From Enterocloster aldenensis (lineage in GTDB: Bacteria > Bacillota > Clostridia > Lachnospirales > Lachnospiraceae): a DNA stretch of 64,000 nt. Position numbers and translations under genes: made by a program. The stretch spans positions 1 to 64,000 of the forward strand of contig NZ_QVEX01000009.1 in the NCBI RefSeq assembly GCF_003434055.1. Reading direction: 5' to 3'. The notes beneath the pieces were generated by a model that saw nothing but the letters and a program-made list of their open reading frames with translations, made no database searches and was not told the origin of the DNA. Below are positions 25,580-34,896 of this stretch, in pieces (the first letter of the stretch is position 1; the number at the start of each line of letters is the position of its first letter).

Positions 25580-26859
25580 TCCACACACACCTCCAGATTT
25601 CCGGATGTTTTAAGTTTCTCCGGCTTGATTTCCATCTGGATCATCTCTGCCGGTATGGCTTTTTTCATCTTCTTTGCAGCAATCTCCACGCCGTCCTGGC
25701 GCACAACAATGCGGCAGTCCTTCATGGGACGGTTCACACGCATGGACAGCTTAAATCCACGTGTGCCGCTGATGCGCTGAGGTACGGTATGGTTTATATT
25801 CCTGTCCGTCTTAATCTCAACCGGACAGTCGGGAAGGCTTTTGTCCCTGATATATTCCGCCGCCGAATCAGCCAGGTTCTCGGCTTCCATGGACACAAAG
25901 TCCACCAGGTCGTGGACATGGAGCACATTGCCCGCGGCAAAGATGCCCGGCACATTGGTCTGGAAATATTCATCCACCACAGCGCCCTTTGTCCTGCCGT
26001 CCAGGGCAACGCCTGCATCCAGGGAAAGTTCATTTTCCGGTATCAGTCCCACTGAAAGGATTAACGTGTCGCAGCTGTATTCCTTTTCCGTGCCCGGAAT
26101 GGGTTTAAAATGCTCATCCACCCGGGAAATGGTCACGCCCGTAAGGCGCTTGTCGCCATGGATTGCAGTAACCGTGTGGCTCAGGTACAGCGGGATGCCA
26201 TAATCGTTAAGGCATTGTTCAATGTTGCGCGGAAGTCCGCTGGGGTATGGCTGGATCTCGAACACGGCCTGTACATGGGCGCCTTCCAGGGTCAGCCGCC
26301 TAGCCATGATCATTCCGATATCGCCGGACCCCAGAATCACCACTTCCCTGGCAGGCATGGTGTTATAAAGGTTAATGTACGCCTGGGCAACACCTGCCGT
26401 GAACACACCGGTGGGACGTTCTCCGGGAATCCCAAGCGCCCCCCTGGTCCTCTCCCGGCAGCCCATGGTAAGGATGACGGATTTGGCCTGCCACTGCCTT
26501 AATCCGTCGCGGGTGGCAGCGGTTACCAGCTTTGCGTCCGTTACTTCCAACACGGCCGCATCCGTAATGTATGGGATTTTCAGTTCCTCCACCTCGTCAA
26601 TGAAGCGCTTGGCATACTCCGGCCCGCTGAGCGTGGTGCAAAAGCGGGTCAGCCCAAAGCCATCGTGGATACACTGGCGCAGGATCCCCCCAAGCTGTTT
26701 TTCACGTTCCACAATCAGGATATCGTGGATTCCCTTATGATACAGTTCTGCTGCAGCCGCCAGCCCCGCAGGGCCGCCACCTACGATAACCACGTCAACG
26801 GCCTCTGTTCTGATTCCATTTATCTGACTGCATGTTTTTTTATCCATCTGCCCGTCCAT
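25576..26859 (-). CDS. FAD/NAD(P)-dependent oxidoreductase subunit
   Basis: The protein has 427 residues. VDVVIVGGGPAGLAAAAELY (residues about 22-41) binds FAD ADP. A second dinucleotide site, VVILGSGDIGMIMARRL, lies near residue 170, and GIFAAGNVLHVHDLVD is the C-terminal FAD motif. A thioredoxin-reductase-like fold with an added C-terminal domain matches the second subunit in GlpA/DUF1667 operons. It may pass electrons between the GlpA-like flavoprotein and NAD(P). The ATG at 26859 follows GGAGGTGTAGGGC, and the gene is three bases after the GlpA-like gene. Confidence 0.88.
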   Translation of the reverse strand: MDGQMDKKTCSQINGIRTEAVDVVIVGGGPAGLAAAAELYHKGIHDILIVEREKQLGGILRQCIHDGFGLTRFCTTLSGPEYAKRFIDEVEELKIPYITDAAVLEVTDAKLVTAATRDGLRQWQAKSVILTMGCRERTRGALGIPGERPTGVFTAGVAQAYINLYNTMPAREVVILGSGDIGMIMARRLTLEGAHVQAVFEIQPYPSGLPRNIEQCLNDYGIPLYLSHTVTAIHGDKRLTGVTISRVDEHFKPIPGTEKEYSCDTLILSVGLIPENELSLDAGVALDGRTKGAVVDEYFQTNVPGIFAAGNVLHVHDLVDFVSMEAENLADSAAEYIRDKSLPDCPVEIKTDRNINHTVPQRISGTRGFKLSMRVNRPMKDCRIVVRQDGVEIAAKKMKKAIPAEMIQMEIKPEKLKTSGNLEVCVE

Positions 26860-26862
26860 GCC

Positions 26863-28323
26863 CTACACCTCCTGCCTGACTTTGCCGAAAAACATCCGGG
26901 AGCCTTTTCTTGCATATTGTACTTCAGTTTCCTTCCTGCCCAGCTCCTCCTCTATCATCTGGGCAATGCGCATCTGGCAGTACCCGCCCTGGCAGCGCCC
27001 CATCATGGAGCGGGTCCTGTACTTGATGCCTGCCATGGTATCCACGCCCAGGGGGTTGTGGATCGCGGCAAGGATTTCAGCCCTGGTCACCTTTTCACAG
27101 CGGCATATGACCTCGCCATAGTCCGGGTCCTCCAGTATCAGCTGGTTCTGTTCTTCCTTTGTCAGCTCCTCAAATCTTGGGATTCCCCTGCGCACAGGAT
27201 TAAAGTCAGGGTTCGGTTCTAACTTCTCCCGCTCTGCCATAAGCCCGATTGCATATCGGGCAATGGGCACCGCGGCGGTCAGGCCGGGGGACTCAATGCC
27301 CACCAGGTTGATGGCCCGCGGCGCAATATCATCACGGATTTCAATCTTAAAATCCTGGATGGCGCCATTGTCGTCCACCCACTTAGGAAGGATGCCGGAA
27401 TAATTGCGGATATAATCCTGCCTGCGGATGCAGGGCCAGAGATTGGACGCGCTCTCTGCAAGGTAATCCATATTCTCCTGAGGCACGCCGTAATATGTAA
27501 AATCAAATACCATATCCGCATTAGGCCCAATGATCACATTGCCATCCGTGGTATTGGTCACATGGATTCCCATATAGGTATTGCTTGGCACCGGATATAC
27601 CGGCATGGGAAGGAGGGGTCCTGTCCTCTTGTCCAGTATGATATAATCACCCTTTGAGCCGATGATCTTATAACCTTTGATTCCCAGCATATCGGAAATA
27701 CGTCCGCAGCCCAGTCCTGCGCTGTTGACCACCCAGCGGGTGTGGAATATGCCGTGAGGGGTTGTAAGGGCGTAAATCCCATCCGCATCCCGTTCAATGG
27801 CAGTCACTTCATGGTCAAAAAAATAGTCCGCCCCATTGGCATGTGCATTCTCAGCCAGAGCGATTGTGTAGTTAAACGGATCCACAATGCCGCTGTTATG
27901 TGAAAACATGGCAAACTCACCCACCACGGCAGGTACCAGCTCATGAAGGCGTTTACTGTCAATCAGCTCCAACCCCGAAGCGCCGTTGGCCTCCCCCTGC
28001 CTGATGGTACGTCTCAGCGTCTCCATATCTTCCTCGGTGCTGCCTACCAACACTTTCCCGCAGCGGATGAATTTAAAATCCAGTTCCTCTGCAAGTTGTC
28101 CCATGTTTTTATTCCCCTCCACACAGAGCCTGGCCTTAAGGGACCCGGTGTCATAGGCAAACCCTCCGTGGACCACGCCGGAATTGCGTCCGCTGGTCTC
28201 ATAACATACGTCCAGATTTTTCTCCAGCACACCGATTTTCAGGGTGTATCTGGACATTTCCCTGGCTATGGCACTGCCTACCACGCCGCCGCCGATAATG
28301 AGTACATCATATAGCTGTTTCAT
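26863..28323 (-). CDS. GlpA-like FAD-dependent dehydrogenase with BFD-type [2Fe-2S] domain
   Basis: The protein has 486 residues. The N-terminus VLIIGGGVVGSAIAREMSRY binds FAD; the body is of the DAO family (glycerol-3-phosphate dehydrogenase / 2-hydroxyglutarate oxidase type), with SGRNSGVVHGGFAYD and GIESPGLTAAVPIARY. Residues about 405-460 hold a BFD-like domain with Cys in ICRCEKVT and GRCQGGYCQ. It likely oxidises glycerol-3-phosphate or a 2-hydroxy acid anaerobically. It is the first gene of a three-gene operon and has a good promoter upstream. RBS AAGGAGG lies before the ATG. Substrate identity is inferred from family only. Confidence 0.88.
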   Translation of the reverse strand: MKQLYDVLIIGGGVVGSAIAREMSRYTLKIGVLEKNLDVCYETSGRNSGVVHGGFAYDTGSLKARLCVEGNKNMGQLAEELDFKFIRCGKVLVGSTEEDMETLRRTIRQGEANGASGLELIDSKRLHELVPAVVGEFAMFSHNSGIVDPFNYTIALAENAHANGADYFFDHEVTAIERDADGIYALTTPHGIFHTRWVVNSAGLGCGRISDMLGIKGYKIIGSKGDYIILDKRTGPLLPMPVYPVPSNTYMGIHVTNTTDGNVIIGPNADMVFDFTYYGVPQENMDYLAESASNLWPCIRRQDYIRNYSGILPKWVDDNGAIQDFKIEIRDDIAPRAINLVGIESPGLTAAVPIARYAIGLMAEREKLEPNPDFNPVRRGIPRFEELTKEEQNQLILEDPDYGEVICRCEKVTRAEILAAIHNPLGVDTMAGIKYRTRSMMGRCQGGYCQMRIAQMIEEELGRKETEVQYARKGSRMFFGKVRQEV

Positions 28324-28427
28324 GCCGCTGTTTCCTCCTTGTTTTAATACTTAGGGCCTGTCCGGATCTGTTTGCATGCAGCCCCTAAATGTTGGGTCAT
28401 CTTTCTATAAACCGCATTATTCATCCT

Positions 28428-28448
28428 ATAAATATAGTCTATATTTAT
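28428..28448. promoter_or_regulatory. 21-bp palindrome over the -10 box of the GlpA-like operon
   Basis: ATAAATATAG, one T, then CTATATTTAT: the arms are perfectly complementary. It covers the -10 box of the promoter at 28442-28470, so a bound repressor would block initiation. The regulator is not evident. Confidence 0.5.
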
Positions 28449-28470
28449 CATATATAAAATGGATTGTCAA
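28442..28470 (-). promoter_or_regulatory. Promoter of the GlpA-like operon
   Basis: On the minus strand TTGACA and TAAATA are spaced by exactly 17 bases, about 120 bases before the start codon. Confidence 0.6.
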
Positions 28471-28527
28471 TATATATTCATATATTTTTTCAAATTCATG
28501 GGATGAATCTTATTGAAACATATATTT

Positions 28528-28627
28528 CCACTGGCTGATTTACTATACGGCATATGATCATTATCCACTGGACTGATTTTCCATAGGACATATTATCATT
28601 TACCGCAGGACAGATTTCCAATAGGAC
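28528..28627. repeat. Degenerate tandem repeat, about 37-bp unit, three copies
   Basis: Three successive stretches share CCACTGG-CTGATTT / CATAGGACATAT-ATCATT and related forms, with drift between copies. No coding role is visible. The rest of 28324-28641 holds only the promoter and palindrome above. Confidence 0.55.
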
Positions 28628-28641
28628 ACTCCTTAATATTT

Positions 28642-28691
28642 AAAAAAGCCCTGATACCGCCATACAGCCAATGCCATGGGTATCAAGGCTT
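28642..28691 (-). terminator. Terminator after the M24-like gene
   Basis: On the minus strand AAGCCTTGATACC pairs with GGTATCAGGGCTT and is followed by a T run, just downstream of the M24-like stop codon. Confidence 0.7.
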
Positions 28692-28710
28692 CCGCCTTTC
28701 CTATATGATG

Positions 28711-30111
28711 TTATCTGCCAACCGTAAATGCCCGGTCCCGGTCCAGCATGAACGGACGGTAATACCCGGTAAGGCAGGATAAGGGCAGCACTTCCTGGTG
28801 CAGGAGGATTCCCAATTCTTCCTTTATGTAATCCCGTCTTTCCTCTATCCGTGCCCACGTCTCTGGGTAATGTTCCTTCAGCTGGTTCCTCAAGTCCTCA
28901 TCTGCCAGGGCAATCCCGCTTTCAGCCCCGGCGCCCCCATAACCGGGTACGCTGGGAATGATGTCTGCCTGCAGCAGCATCCCGCTTTTAAGCAGATGGG
29001 CGGAATCTTTCCATATGGGAGATGAAAGCCATTCCTCATCCGCAGTCAGATGCCCGGGATTCAGGCTCCATCCGTATGTGTCCTTGGGCAGGACGGTTTC
29101 TATCAACCGGTACATTTCTCCTCCCTTCATACCGATTTTAATCTGCTCCAGCCATGCCGCCATAGCTGCATAGTAAGGGGCCGCCACACGTTCCAGATAA
29201 TCCCTGGAATCTTCAGGAAGCTCTTCCTTACAGCTCACCGCATACCCGGACCGGCTGGTGAGGCCGCCCTTAAACCCCGTTGTTAAGGATAGTTTGTCAC
29301 CTGTTTTTATCCTTTTCCTTCCCGGGTAAAGGGATGCGTCCTGAAACCGCTCGCCAGCTGCGCTGATTGACACCACGCTGTTTGGCTGGCCCCAGATTTT
29401 CAGGCTGCTCCCAATCTCCATCTCAGTTTTCCCCGGCCCTAACTGATTCATGGCATCCAGCACACAGTTGGCGGAAAGGGCTGAACCAAATTCATAATGG
29501 GCTATCTCATTGCAATTATTCACCGTGCGGATTCCATGTCCGGGATGGATGAAGATGCCTGTTTTATTTATTATCTGTGTCTTCTCCCCGGTCAGCTTTT
29601 TCAGCGCGTCGACGATATAGTATGGAACATCAAAAAGTCCATCCTGGTCAGGGCATTTTTCTTCAAGCAGCTTCCATCCCACAACCCCGATCCGCCCTGC
29701 CTCTGCTGTCCGCGCCTGCATAAGCCCATCCCTGACTGTAAGCCCCCTGTCCATGGGCTGGTTCGGCAATGAAAATGCCGGTACATGGACAGGCTGGGCC
29801 TGTATCCTGGAATGGCGGGCCATTTTCAGGTTTTCATTTCCCAACAGCAAAAAGGCAGTATCCTTGCGGTGGATTACCAGCAGGGCCTCCTCAAACCTGG
29901 GAAGGAAGCCGGTGAGATATTCAAAATTAGACCCATGCTCTAAATCCCCATAAATAATAAGGCAGTCTATCTGTTCCTCTTCCATTGCGCGTAGTAAGTT
30001 CTTCCTTCTCTCCTCCATGGTGGAATCAGAAAGAGGAACCGGCTCCAGCCTATCCGCCTTGGGCTGGCTTACCCTTTTTAACACCATGTTTTCCTTGTCA
30101 TACCGTTCCAA
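28711..30111 (-). CDS. M24 (creatinase/aminopeptidase P-like) protein lacking metal ligands
   Basis: The protein has 466 residues. The N-terminal creatinase-like domain is clear (MEERRKNLLRAMEEEQIDCLIIYGDLEH), followed by a pita-bread-like domain. Residues at the usual Asp metal ligands are changed: GDKLSLTTGFKGGLTSRSGYAV at about 271-292 has Thr and Ser where the family has Asp. A His is kept in LNPGHLTADEEW and a Glu in GAGAESGIAL. It is therefore unlikely to be an ordinary metallopeptidase; it may act like creatinase, which needs no metal. The start is TTG at 30111, seven bases after AGGGGGA; an ATG at 30087 is the alternative. It lies 12 bases after the amidohydrolase gene, in one operon. 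Confidence 0.78.
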   Translation of the reverse strand: MERYDKENMVLKRVSQPKADRLEPVPLSDSTMEERRKNLLRAMEEEQIDCLIIYGDLEHGSNFEYLTGFLPRFEEALLVIHRKDTAFLLLGNENLKMARHSRIQAQPVHVPAFSLPNQPMDRGLTVRDGLMQARTAEAGRIGVVGWKLLEEKCPDQDGLFDVPYYIVDALKKLTGEKTQIINKTGIFIHPGHGIRTVNNCNEIAHYEFGSALSANCVLDAMNQLGPGKTEMEIGSSLKIWGQPNSVVSISAAGERFQDASLYPGRKRIKTGDKLSLTTGFKGGLTSRSGYAVSCKEELPEDSRDYLERVAAPYYAAMAAWLEQIKIGMKGGEMYRLIETVLPKDTYGWSLNPGHLTADEEWLSSPIWKDSAHLLKSGMLLQADIIPSVPGYGGAGAESGIALADEDLRNQLKEHYPETWARIEERRDYIKEELGILLHQEVLPLSCLTGYYRPFMLDRDRAFTVGR

Positions 30112-30123
30112 ACCAGATTCCCC

Positions 30124-31461
30124 CTAAATCCCGGCCCTCTCATAGACCTGCTTCATCCTATGTCCAGCATTCGCCAGTATGGCCTCCTCATCCAGGGTCA
30201 GCACCTGCCTTTCCTTCATGACCAGTTTTCCGTTGATGATGGAATCACTGACATCGCTGCCATAAGCGGTTTCCGCCACGGTGTAGGCCAGATTGCTGGT
30301 GGGTTCTAGGTGGGGGGCATGGGTACGGATGAGTATAAGATCCGCCTTCGCCCCTGGCCTCACAGCTCCCTCTACCGCCTCCATCTGCATGGCGGCGGCG
30401 CCTCCCATGGTCGCCATCCTCAGGATATCCTTATTGGGCAGCGCCGTGGAGTCAAAGACAGGAAGCCCCCATGCGGCAGATAACCCGGTCCGGATTGTTT
30501 TCATTTCCTCAAATATACTCACATCATCCCTGGCAGCCCCATCGCTCCCCAGTCCCACGGTTACCCCACGGTCTAAAAACTGGGGCGTTTTCGGGATGCC
30601 CTGGCAGCAGAAATTCGCCCTGGGACAGTGGACCACCTTCATGCCGCTGGACGCCATCAAGGGTATCTCCCTGTCCGCTACCGCCACACAGTGGGCAGCA
30701 ACCACATTTTCCCCAAGTACCCCCGTCTTATGGAGATATTCCAACGGTCTTAGGTGGTAATGTTCCAGACAGTAAACCACCTCATCCTTATGTTCTGCCA
30801 GGTGTAAATGGATTCCTGTCTTTAATTCCGCTGCCCTCGCCCCTGTCATGCGGATTAGCTCATCCGAGCAGGAAATAATCTGGCGCAGCCCAAACCAGAT
30901 GGCCAGCCTTCCATCCCCTTTTCCGTTATAATGCCTGTACAGTTCTTCCGTGCCCTGGATGCACGTTTTGGCAGGCGCTTTCATGGATGCCGGTATCATT
31001 TCCCCCTTATCCATGGTGGACCGGGTGAGGGAAGCCCTCATTCCGGATTCCAGGACAACTTCTGCCACCTGTTCCATGTGCGTGCCTCCGGCATCCGCAA
31101 AGGAGGTTGTCCCTGATTTTATCATCTGCAGACATGCAAGCCTGGCGCTGGCAGCCACATCCTCCTCCGTGAGGCTGCTCTCAAAAGGTACCAGGAACCT
31201 GGTCCAGATCATGGGGAACTCATCGGAAATCCTGCCCCTAAGCAGCTGCTGGCATACATGGGTATGTCCGTCCGTAAGGCCCGGCATGACAAGCTTACCC
31301 CGCCCATCTAGCACCGTGATTCCCTGGTACCTTTCCTCCATCTCCTTTGTCGGCCCCACCTCCAGCACCATGGATTGGTCAATGGCCACTGCCATATGTC
31401 CAGGCGTAGAGTAATCCTGCATCATTACCGTACAATCCTTAACCAAAATATCACATTTCAT
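30124..31461 (-). CDS. ATZ/TRZ-family amidohydrolase (purine/nucleoside-type deaminase)
   Basis: The protein has 445 residues. The metal-site motifs are HTH at residues 66-68, HLAEHKDEV, AAHCVAVAD and LGSDGAARDD, all of the cytosine-deaminase-like amidohydrolase group that includes guanine deaminase, MTA/SAH deaminase, SsnA and TrzN. It probably hydrolyses an amino group or ring amide of a base-like compound. The neighbours (ABC importer, nucleoside hydrolase) support a purine or nucleoside substrate, but this is an inference. It is 10 bases after the permease gene. Confidence 0.85.
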   Translation of the reverse strand: MKCDILVKDCTVMMQDYSTPGHMAVAIDQSMVLEVGPTKEMEERYQGITVLDGRGKLVMPGLTDGHTHVCQQLLRGRISDEFPMIWTRFLVPFESSLTEEDVAASARLACLQMIKSGTTSFADAGGTHMEQVAEVVLESGMRASLTRSTMDKGEMIPASMKAPAKTCIQGTEELYRHYNGKGDGRLAIWFGLRQIISCSDELIRMTGARAAELKTGIHLHLAEHKDEVVYCLEHYHLRPLEYLHKTGVLGENVVAAHCVAVADREIPLMASSGMKVVHCPRANFCCQGIPKTPQFLDRGVTVGLGSDGAARDDVSIFEEMKTIRTGLSAAWGLPVFDSTALPNKDILRMATMGGAAAMQMEAVEGAVRPGAKADLILIRTHAPHLEPTSNLAYTVAETAYGSDVSDSIINGKLVMKERQVLTLDEEAILANAGHRMKQVYERAGI

Positions 31462-31471
31462 GTTCTTTTCC

Positions 31472-32302
31472 CTATCCTTTCACCATACCGCTTGCAATGC
31501 TTTTTTCCACCTTTTCCTGTGCCAGAAGATAGATGGTTACCGTGGGAACCAATGATATCATGATGGCTGCAAATATTACGGAGTACAATACCCCAAAATC
31601 CCCTTTCAGGCTTAAAAGTGCCACGGAAATGGTCCTTAAGCTTTTATCATTAATCAGGACATTGGCAATGGGCAGTTCGTTATATGTAAACAGGAAGGTG
31701 ATGATGGCGCAGGTTGCCATGGCAGGCTTTGCCACCGGCATGATGACCAGCATGACGATTTTGGTCAAACTGCAGCCGTCAATCATTGCAGCCTCATCCA
31801 GGTCCGAGGGGATTCCCTCAATATAATTTTTCATGATAAAAAACACAAGCGCCATATTTAATCCCGCATATATGATGGTTAATGTCCACAGGCGGTTCTT
31901 CAGCCCCAGACTGCTTACCATCTGTACAATGGGTACAATGGCGCTCTGTATGGGAATCATAAGGGCCGCAATCAACAGGCCCGAAACCGCGGATGCGAAA
32001 GGTACCCTTTTCCTTGCCGTCACATAGGCTGCCATTGTACAGAATAACAGCATGATTGCAATGGCGCTGCCGGATACAAACAGAGAGTTGGCCGTGGCCT
32101 TTAAAATCCCGGCCATCTTCTGGGCCATTACATAATTGTCAAAAACCGGCCGTAACGAAGGTATCAGGAATGCGCTGAATATCTGGCTGTTGTCCTTAAA
32201 GGACGATATAAATGTAAAATACAGCGGGAACGCAGCAGCCAGGAACCAGATGATTGCTGCCGACCAGTATAGAACAGTTCCCGGCCTTATCCTTTTTTTC
32301 AT
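31472..32302 (-). CDS. MalG-type ABC transporter permease
   Basis: The protein has about 276 residues from the ATG at 32302 (AGAAAGGATGGGATT upstream); a TTG at 32320 would add six residues. Six membrane helices are expected. The EAA loop EAAMIDGCSLTKIVMLVIMP contacts the ATPase. This family usually moves sugars or other small polar molecules. It pairs with the MalF-type permease 14 bases upstream. Confidence 0.9.
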   Translation of the reverse strand: MKKRIRPGTVLYWSAAIIWFLAAAFPLYFTFISSFKDNSQIFSAFLIPSLRPVFDNYVMAQKMAGILKATANSLFVSGSAIAIMLLFCTMAAYVTARKRVPFASAVSGLLIAALMIPIQSAIVPIVQMVSSLGLKNRLWTLTIIYAGLNMALVFFIMKNYIEGIPSDLDEAAMIDGCSLTKIVMLVIMPVAKPAMATCAIITFLFTYNELPIANVLINDKSLRTISVALLSLKGDFGVLYSVIFAAIMISLVPTVTIYLLAQEKVEKSIASGMVKG

Positions 32303-32316
32303 AATCCCATCCTTTC

Positions 32317-33198
32317 TCAATCCCTTTGACGGAATACCAGATTGACGACAAACGAAAACGCAAGGCAGATAAGGACCACCACCACTGCAATGGAATCCGC
32401 ATATCCCAGGCGGCTGTATGTAAAGGCATTGTTGTAAAGCAAGGTGTTGGGGACCTCAGTGGCCCCGCCCGGGCCGCCTGAAGTCAGGCCCATCACCAGG
32501 TCGAACATTTTAAATGCCCCGGTAAATACAAACACCAATACAATCTTAAATGTGGACTTCATCATGGGGATTGTGATATAACGCAGCTTTTGAAAGCTGC
32601 TTACCCCGTCAATCTGGGCCGCCTCGTAAATCTCATCGGGTATGGCGGCCAGGCCGGATGAGAACACAATCATCTGGAAGCCCGCATCACACCACATATA
32701 AATCAGGCATACCGCCGGCATGGCCGTGGCATAATTCCCCAGGATATTAACGCCTCGGATTCCAAACTCACGCAAAAGCACGGTGACCGGCCCCATCTTG
32801 GGATAGAGGATAAATGTAAACATCAGGCTGATGGCAATCCGGTTAATGACCACAGGCATGAAATAGAATGTCTTAAACAGGCGCAGTCCCCTGAACTTTT
32901 GGTTGATGACGGTTGCCAGGAAAAATGCAATGGGGATTGTCAGGAATACGCCGGTGCCTGCCAGCATGAACACATTCTTAAATGCAGTGGCTGTCTGATA
33001 ATCATGAAAAAAGGTCCTGTAGTTCTCAAGTCCAACAAAGCGGTAGGCCTGCTGCTTAATCCCATTCCATTCAAAAAAGGATGTATAGAATGTGCTGCAC
33101 ACCGGAAACACAATGACTGCCCCATATAGAAGAAGGGCCGGAAGGAGGAGCAGTACCCCTTCCGGCGAATATTTCTTGCCATTTATACGAAACTTCAT
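32317..33198 (-). CDS. MalF-type ABC transporter permease
   Basis: The protein has 293 residues, with a cytoplasmic N-terminus and six membrane segments. The EAA motif EAAQIDGVSSFQKLRYITIP is near residue 190. It follows the solute-binding gene by 35 bases. No ATPase gene is in this cluster, so a shared ATPase encoded elsewhere (MsmK type) is likely needed. Confidence 0.9.
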   Translation of the reverse strand: MKFRINGKKYSPEGVLLLLPALLLYGAVIVFPVCSTFYTSFFEWNGIKQQAYRFVGLENYRTFFHDYQTATAFKNVFMLAGTGVFLTIPIAFFLATVINQKFRGLRLFKTFYFMPVVINRIAISLMFTFILYPKMGPVTVLLREFGIRGVNILGNYATAMPAVCLIYMWCDAGFQMIVFSSGLAAIPDEIYEAAQIDGVSSFQKLRYITIPMMKSTFKIVLVFVFTGAFKMFDLVMGLTSGGPGGATEVPNTLLYNNAFTYSRLGYADSIAVVVVLICLAFSFVVNLVFRQRD

Positions 33199-33233
33199 CC
33201 GGCAGCTCCTTTCCTCACACAGCGCCCGAAAGG

Positions 33234-34631
33234 CTACCGCCCTTCCTTGGCATACTGCTCTGCCAGGGTCCTGCAGACTTCCTCAGGACTTCTGCCTACA
33301 AACAGGGACTGGAACTCTGATCTGGTGGTATCCACCAGGCTGGCATTATTCAGGTACGCCGTAAATTCATCCGTGGATGCCGTCCTCTTAGAAAATTCCT
33401 CCATGAAGCTGCCCACCACATTCTTGGCCTGGGAAAGATCAAAATCAAAATCCACAGGGAACGCACCGCCGCCGTTCCTCTCAGCATATCCCTTAAATGT
33501 GTCTGCTGAAAGCATGAAGGACAGCAGGCTGCAGGCTGCATCGTATTCCGGGGTGCCGGGTTTTGAAGAAATCATGAACCCTTCACTGGCGCTGGCAATC
33601 CAGATATCCTTGTTTTCAGGCCTGTCGCTGAAAGAAGGGAAATTCACACACACGATATCGTCTGAAAAGTCCATCTGCTGGAACCGGTCAAAATGATACG
33701 CAGCCGTGTACATCATTGCCACCTGCTTCTGTTCAAACAGTGAGATGGTGTCCTGTACCTCAAAGGAAACAGCGTCCGGGTCAAGCACGCCTTCATCTAT
33801 AAAGGCCTTAAACTGTTTTGCAAGGGCCATGCCTTCCTCGCCATCCCATTTAATCGAAGCATCTGCCAGCTGATCCCGGAACTGTGTGCCGTACATCATA
33901 CAGGACAGCGCGCTGATAAACCGCCCCACCTCTGCCTTGCTCTTTGCAGCCACGCCAAAGGGTACAATTCCTGCCTCATTGAGTGCGGGCGCCATGGCCT
34001 CAATTTCTTCCCAGGTCCTTGGAACCTCTGTAATGCCATGTTCTTTCAGCAAGCCGGTATTTACAAATACCTGTCCTGTATTTAACGCATTGGGGACGCC
34101 ATAGACCTTACCTCCAAAGGTAAATGCCTCCAGCATCTCGTCGGACGACGGACCTGTCCAATCAGGCGATTTCACCACCTCAGTCAGGTCTGCCACCAGC
34201 CCGTTTTCAACCCACTGGTCCAAAGGAAAACCATTATTGGCAATGAAAAGGTCAGGCAGGTCTCCCGAAGCAACCCCGGCATTGATTTTAGCCTTAAAGG
34301 CTTCCGAGTCGTCACCAATGGAAATATCCTCTATCTCTATATTGGGATTTTCCCCACGGAACTGATTTAACTTTTCAATATAATAACCAGCCCTGACCAG
34401 CTCCGGATTTACAAATCTGGATAGATACGTTATCTTTACTGTTTTGCCGTCTGCCCCCTCTGCCTTCGGCTTTTCCTCATTTGAGTCCATTTCTTTTGAT
34501 TCCTCTGTTTTCGGCTCTTCTTTCACAGCCTCTGTTTTGGCATTTCCCCCCTGGGTCCCAGATGACCCGCAGCCCGTCAGAAAACCTGCTGTCATGGCGG
34601 CTGCCACTACCAATGATATCACCCGTTTCAT
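33234..34631 (-). CDS. Extracellular solute-binding lipoprotein (family 1)
   Basis: The protein has 465 residues. The lipobox is LTGC with Cys21; a charged Glu/Lys-rich linker runs to about residue 60. The mature protein has the family 1 pattern (VKITYLSRFVNPE, DLPDLFIANNGFP, WEEIEAMAPALNEAGIVPFGVA). It delivers the ligand to the MalFG pair. The gene starts the operon (SBP, MalF, MalG, amidohydrolase, M24-like) and is divergent from yesM/yesN, the usual arrangement where the YesMN pair controls the transporter. Confidence 0.9.
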   Translation of the reverse strand: MKRVISLVVAAAMTAGFLTGCGSSGTQGGNAKTEAVKEEPKTEESKEMDSNEEKPKAEGADGKTVKITYLSRFVNPELVRAGYYIEKLNQFRGENPNIEIEDISIGDDSEAFKAKINAGVASGDLPDLFIANNGFPLDQWVENGLVADLTEVVKSPDWTGPSSDEMLEAFTFGGKVYGVPNALNTGQVFVNTGLLKEHGITEVPRTWEEIEAMAPALNEAGIVPFGVAAKSKAEVGRFISALSCMMYGTQFRDQLADASIKWDGEEGMALAKQFKAFIDEGVLDPDAVSFEVQDTISLFEQKQVAMMYTAAYHFDRFQQMDFSDDIVCVNFPSFSDRPENKDIWIASASEGFMISSKPGTPEYDAACSLLSFMLSADTFKGYAERNGGGAFPVDFDFDLSQAKNVVGSFMEEFSKRTASTDEFTAYLNNASLVDTTRSEFQSLFVGRSPEEVCRTLAEQYAKEGR

Positions 34632-34839
34632 TTACTTCTCCTCCTCCTTATTTTTTCTATCTGCATTTATTTTATCACCTATATGATTCATTGCCATGGA
34701 GACATTTTTCTATTTTTTGTATTTTTTTGCAGTTATGTATGTATTTTTCCTTTATTATCTTCCCCCTCCCACTTTATTCTCAATATTTTTATACTTTCTT
34801 GTCCTTTTTGTATTTTTTTGTCTGGTTAAGCCCGGAAAA

Positions 34840-34869
34840 TTGACAATATTATTTTTATTATAGTATGAT
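34840..34869 (+). promoter_or_regulatory. Promoter of the YesM/YesN/nucleoside hydrolase genes
   Basis: TTGACA and TATGAT are spaced by 18 bases, 28 bases before the yesM-type ATG. The divergent 265-base gap is AT-rich with poly-T tracts and holds no gene. Confidence 0.55.
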
Positions 34870-34896
34870 AATACTGTATCAGGAAAGGAGATTTGA

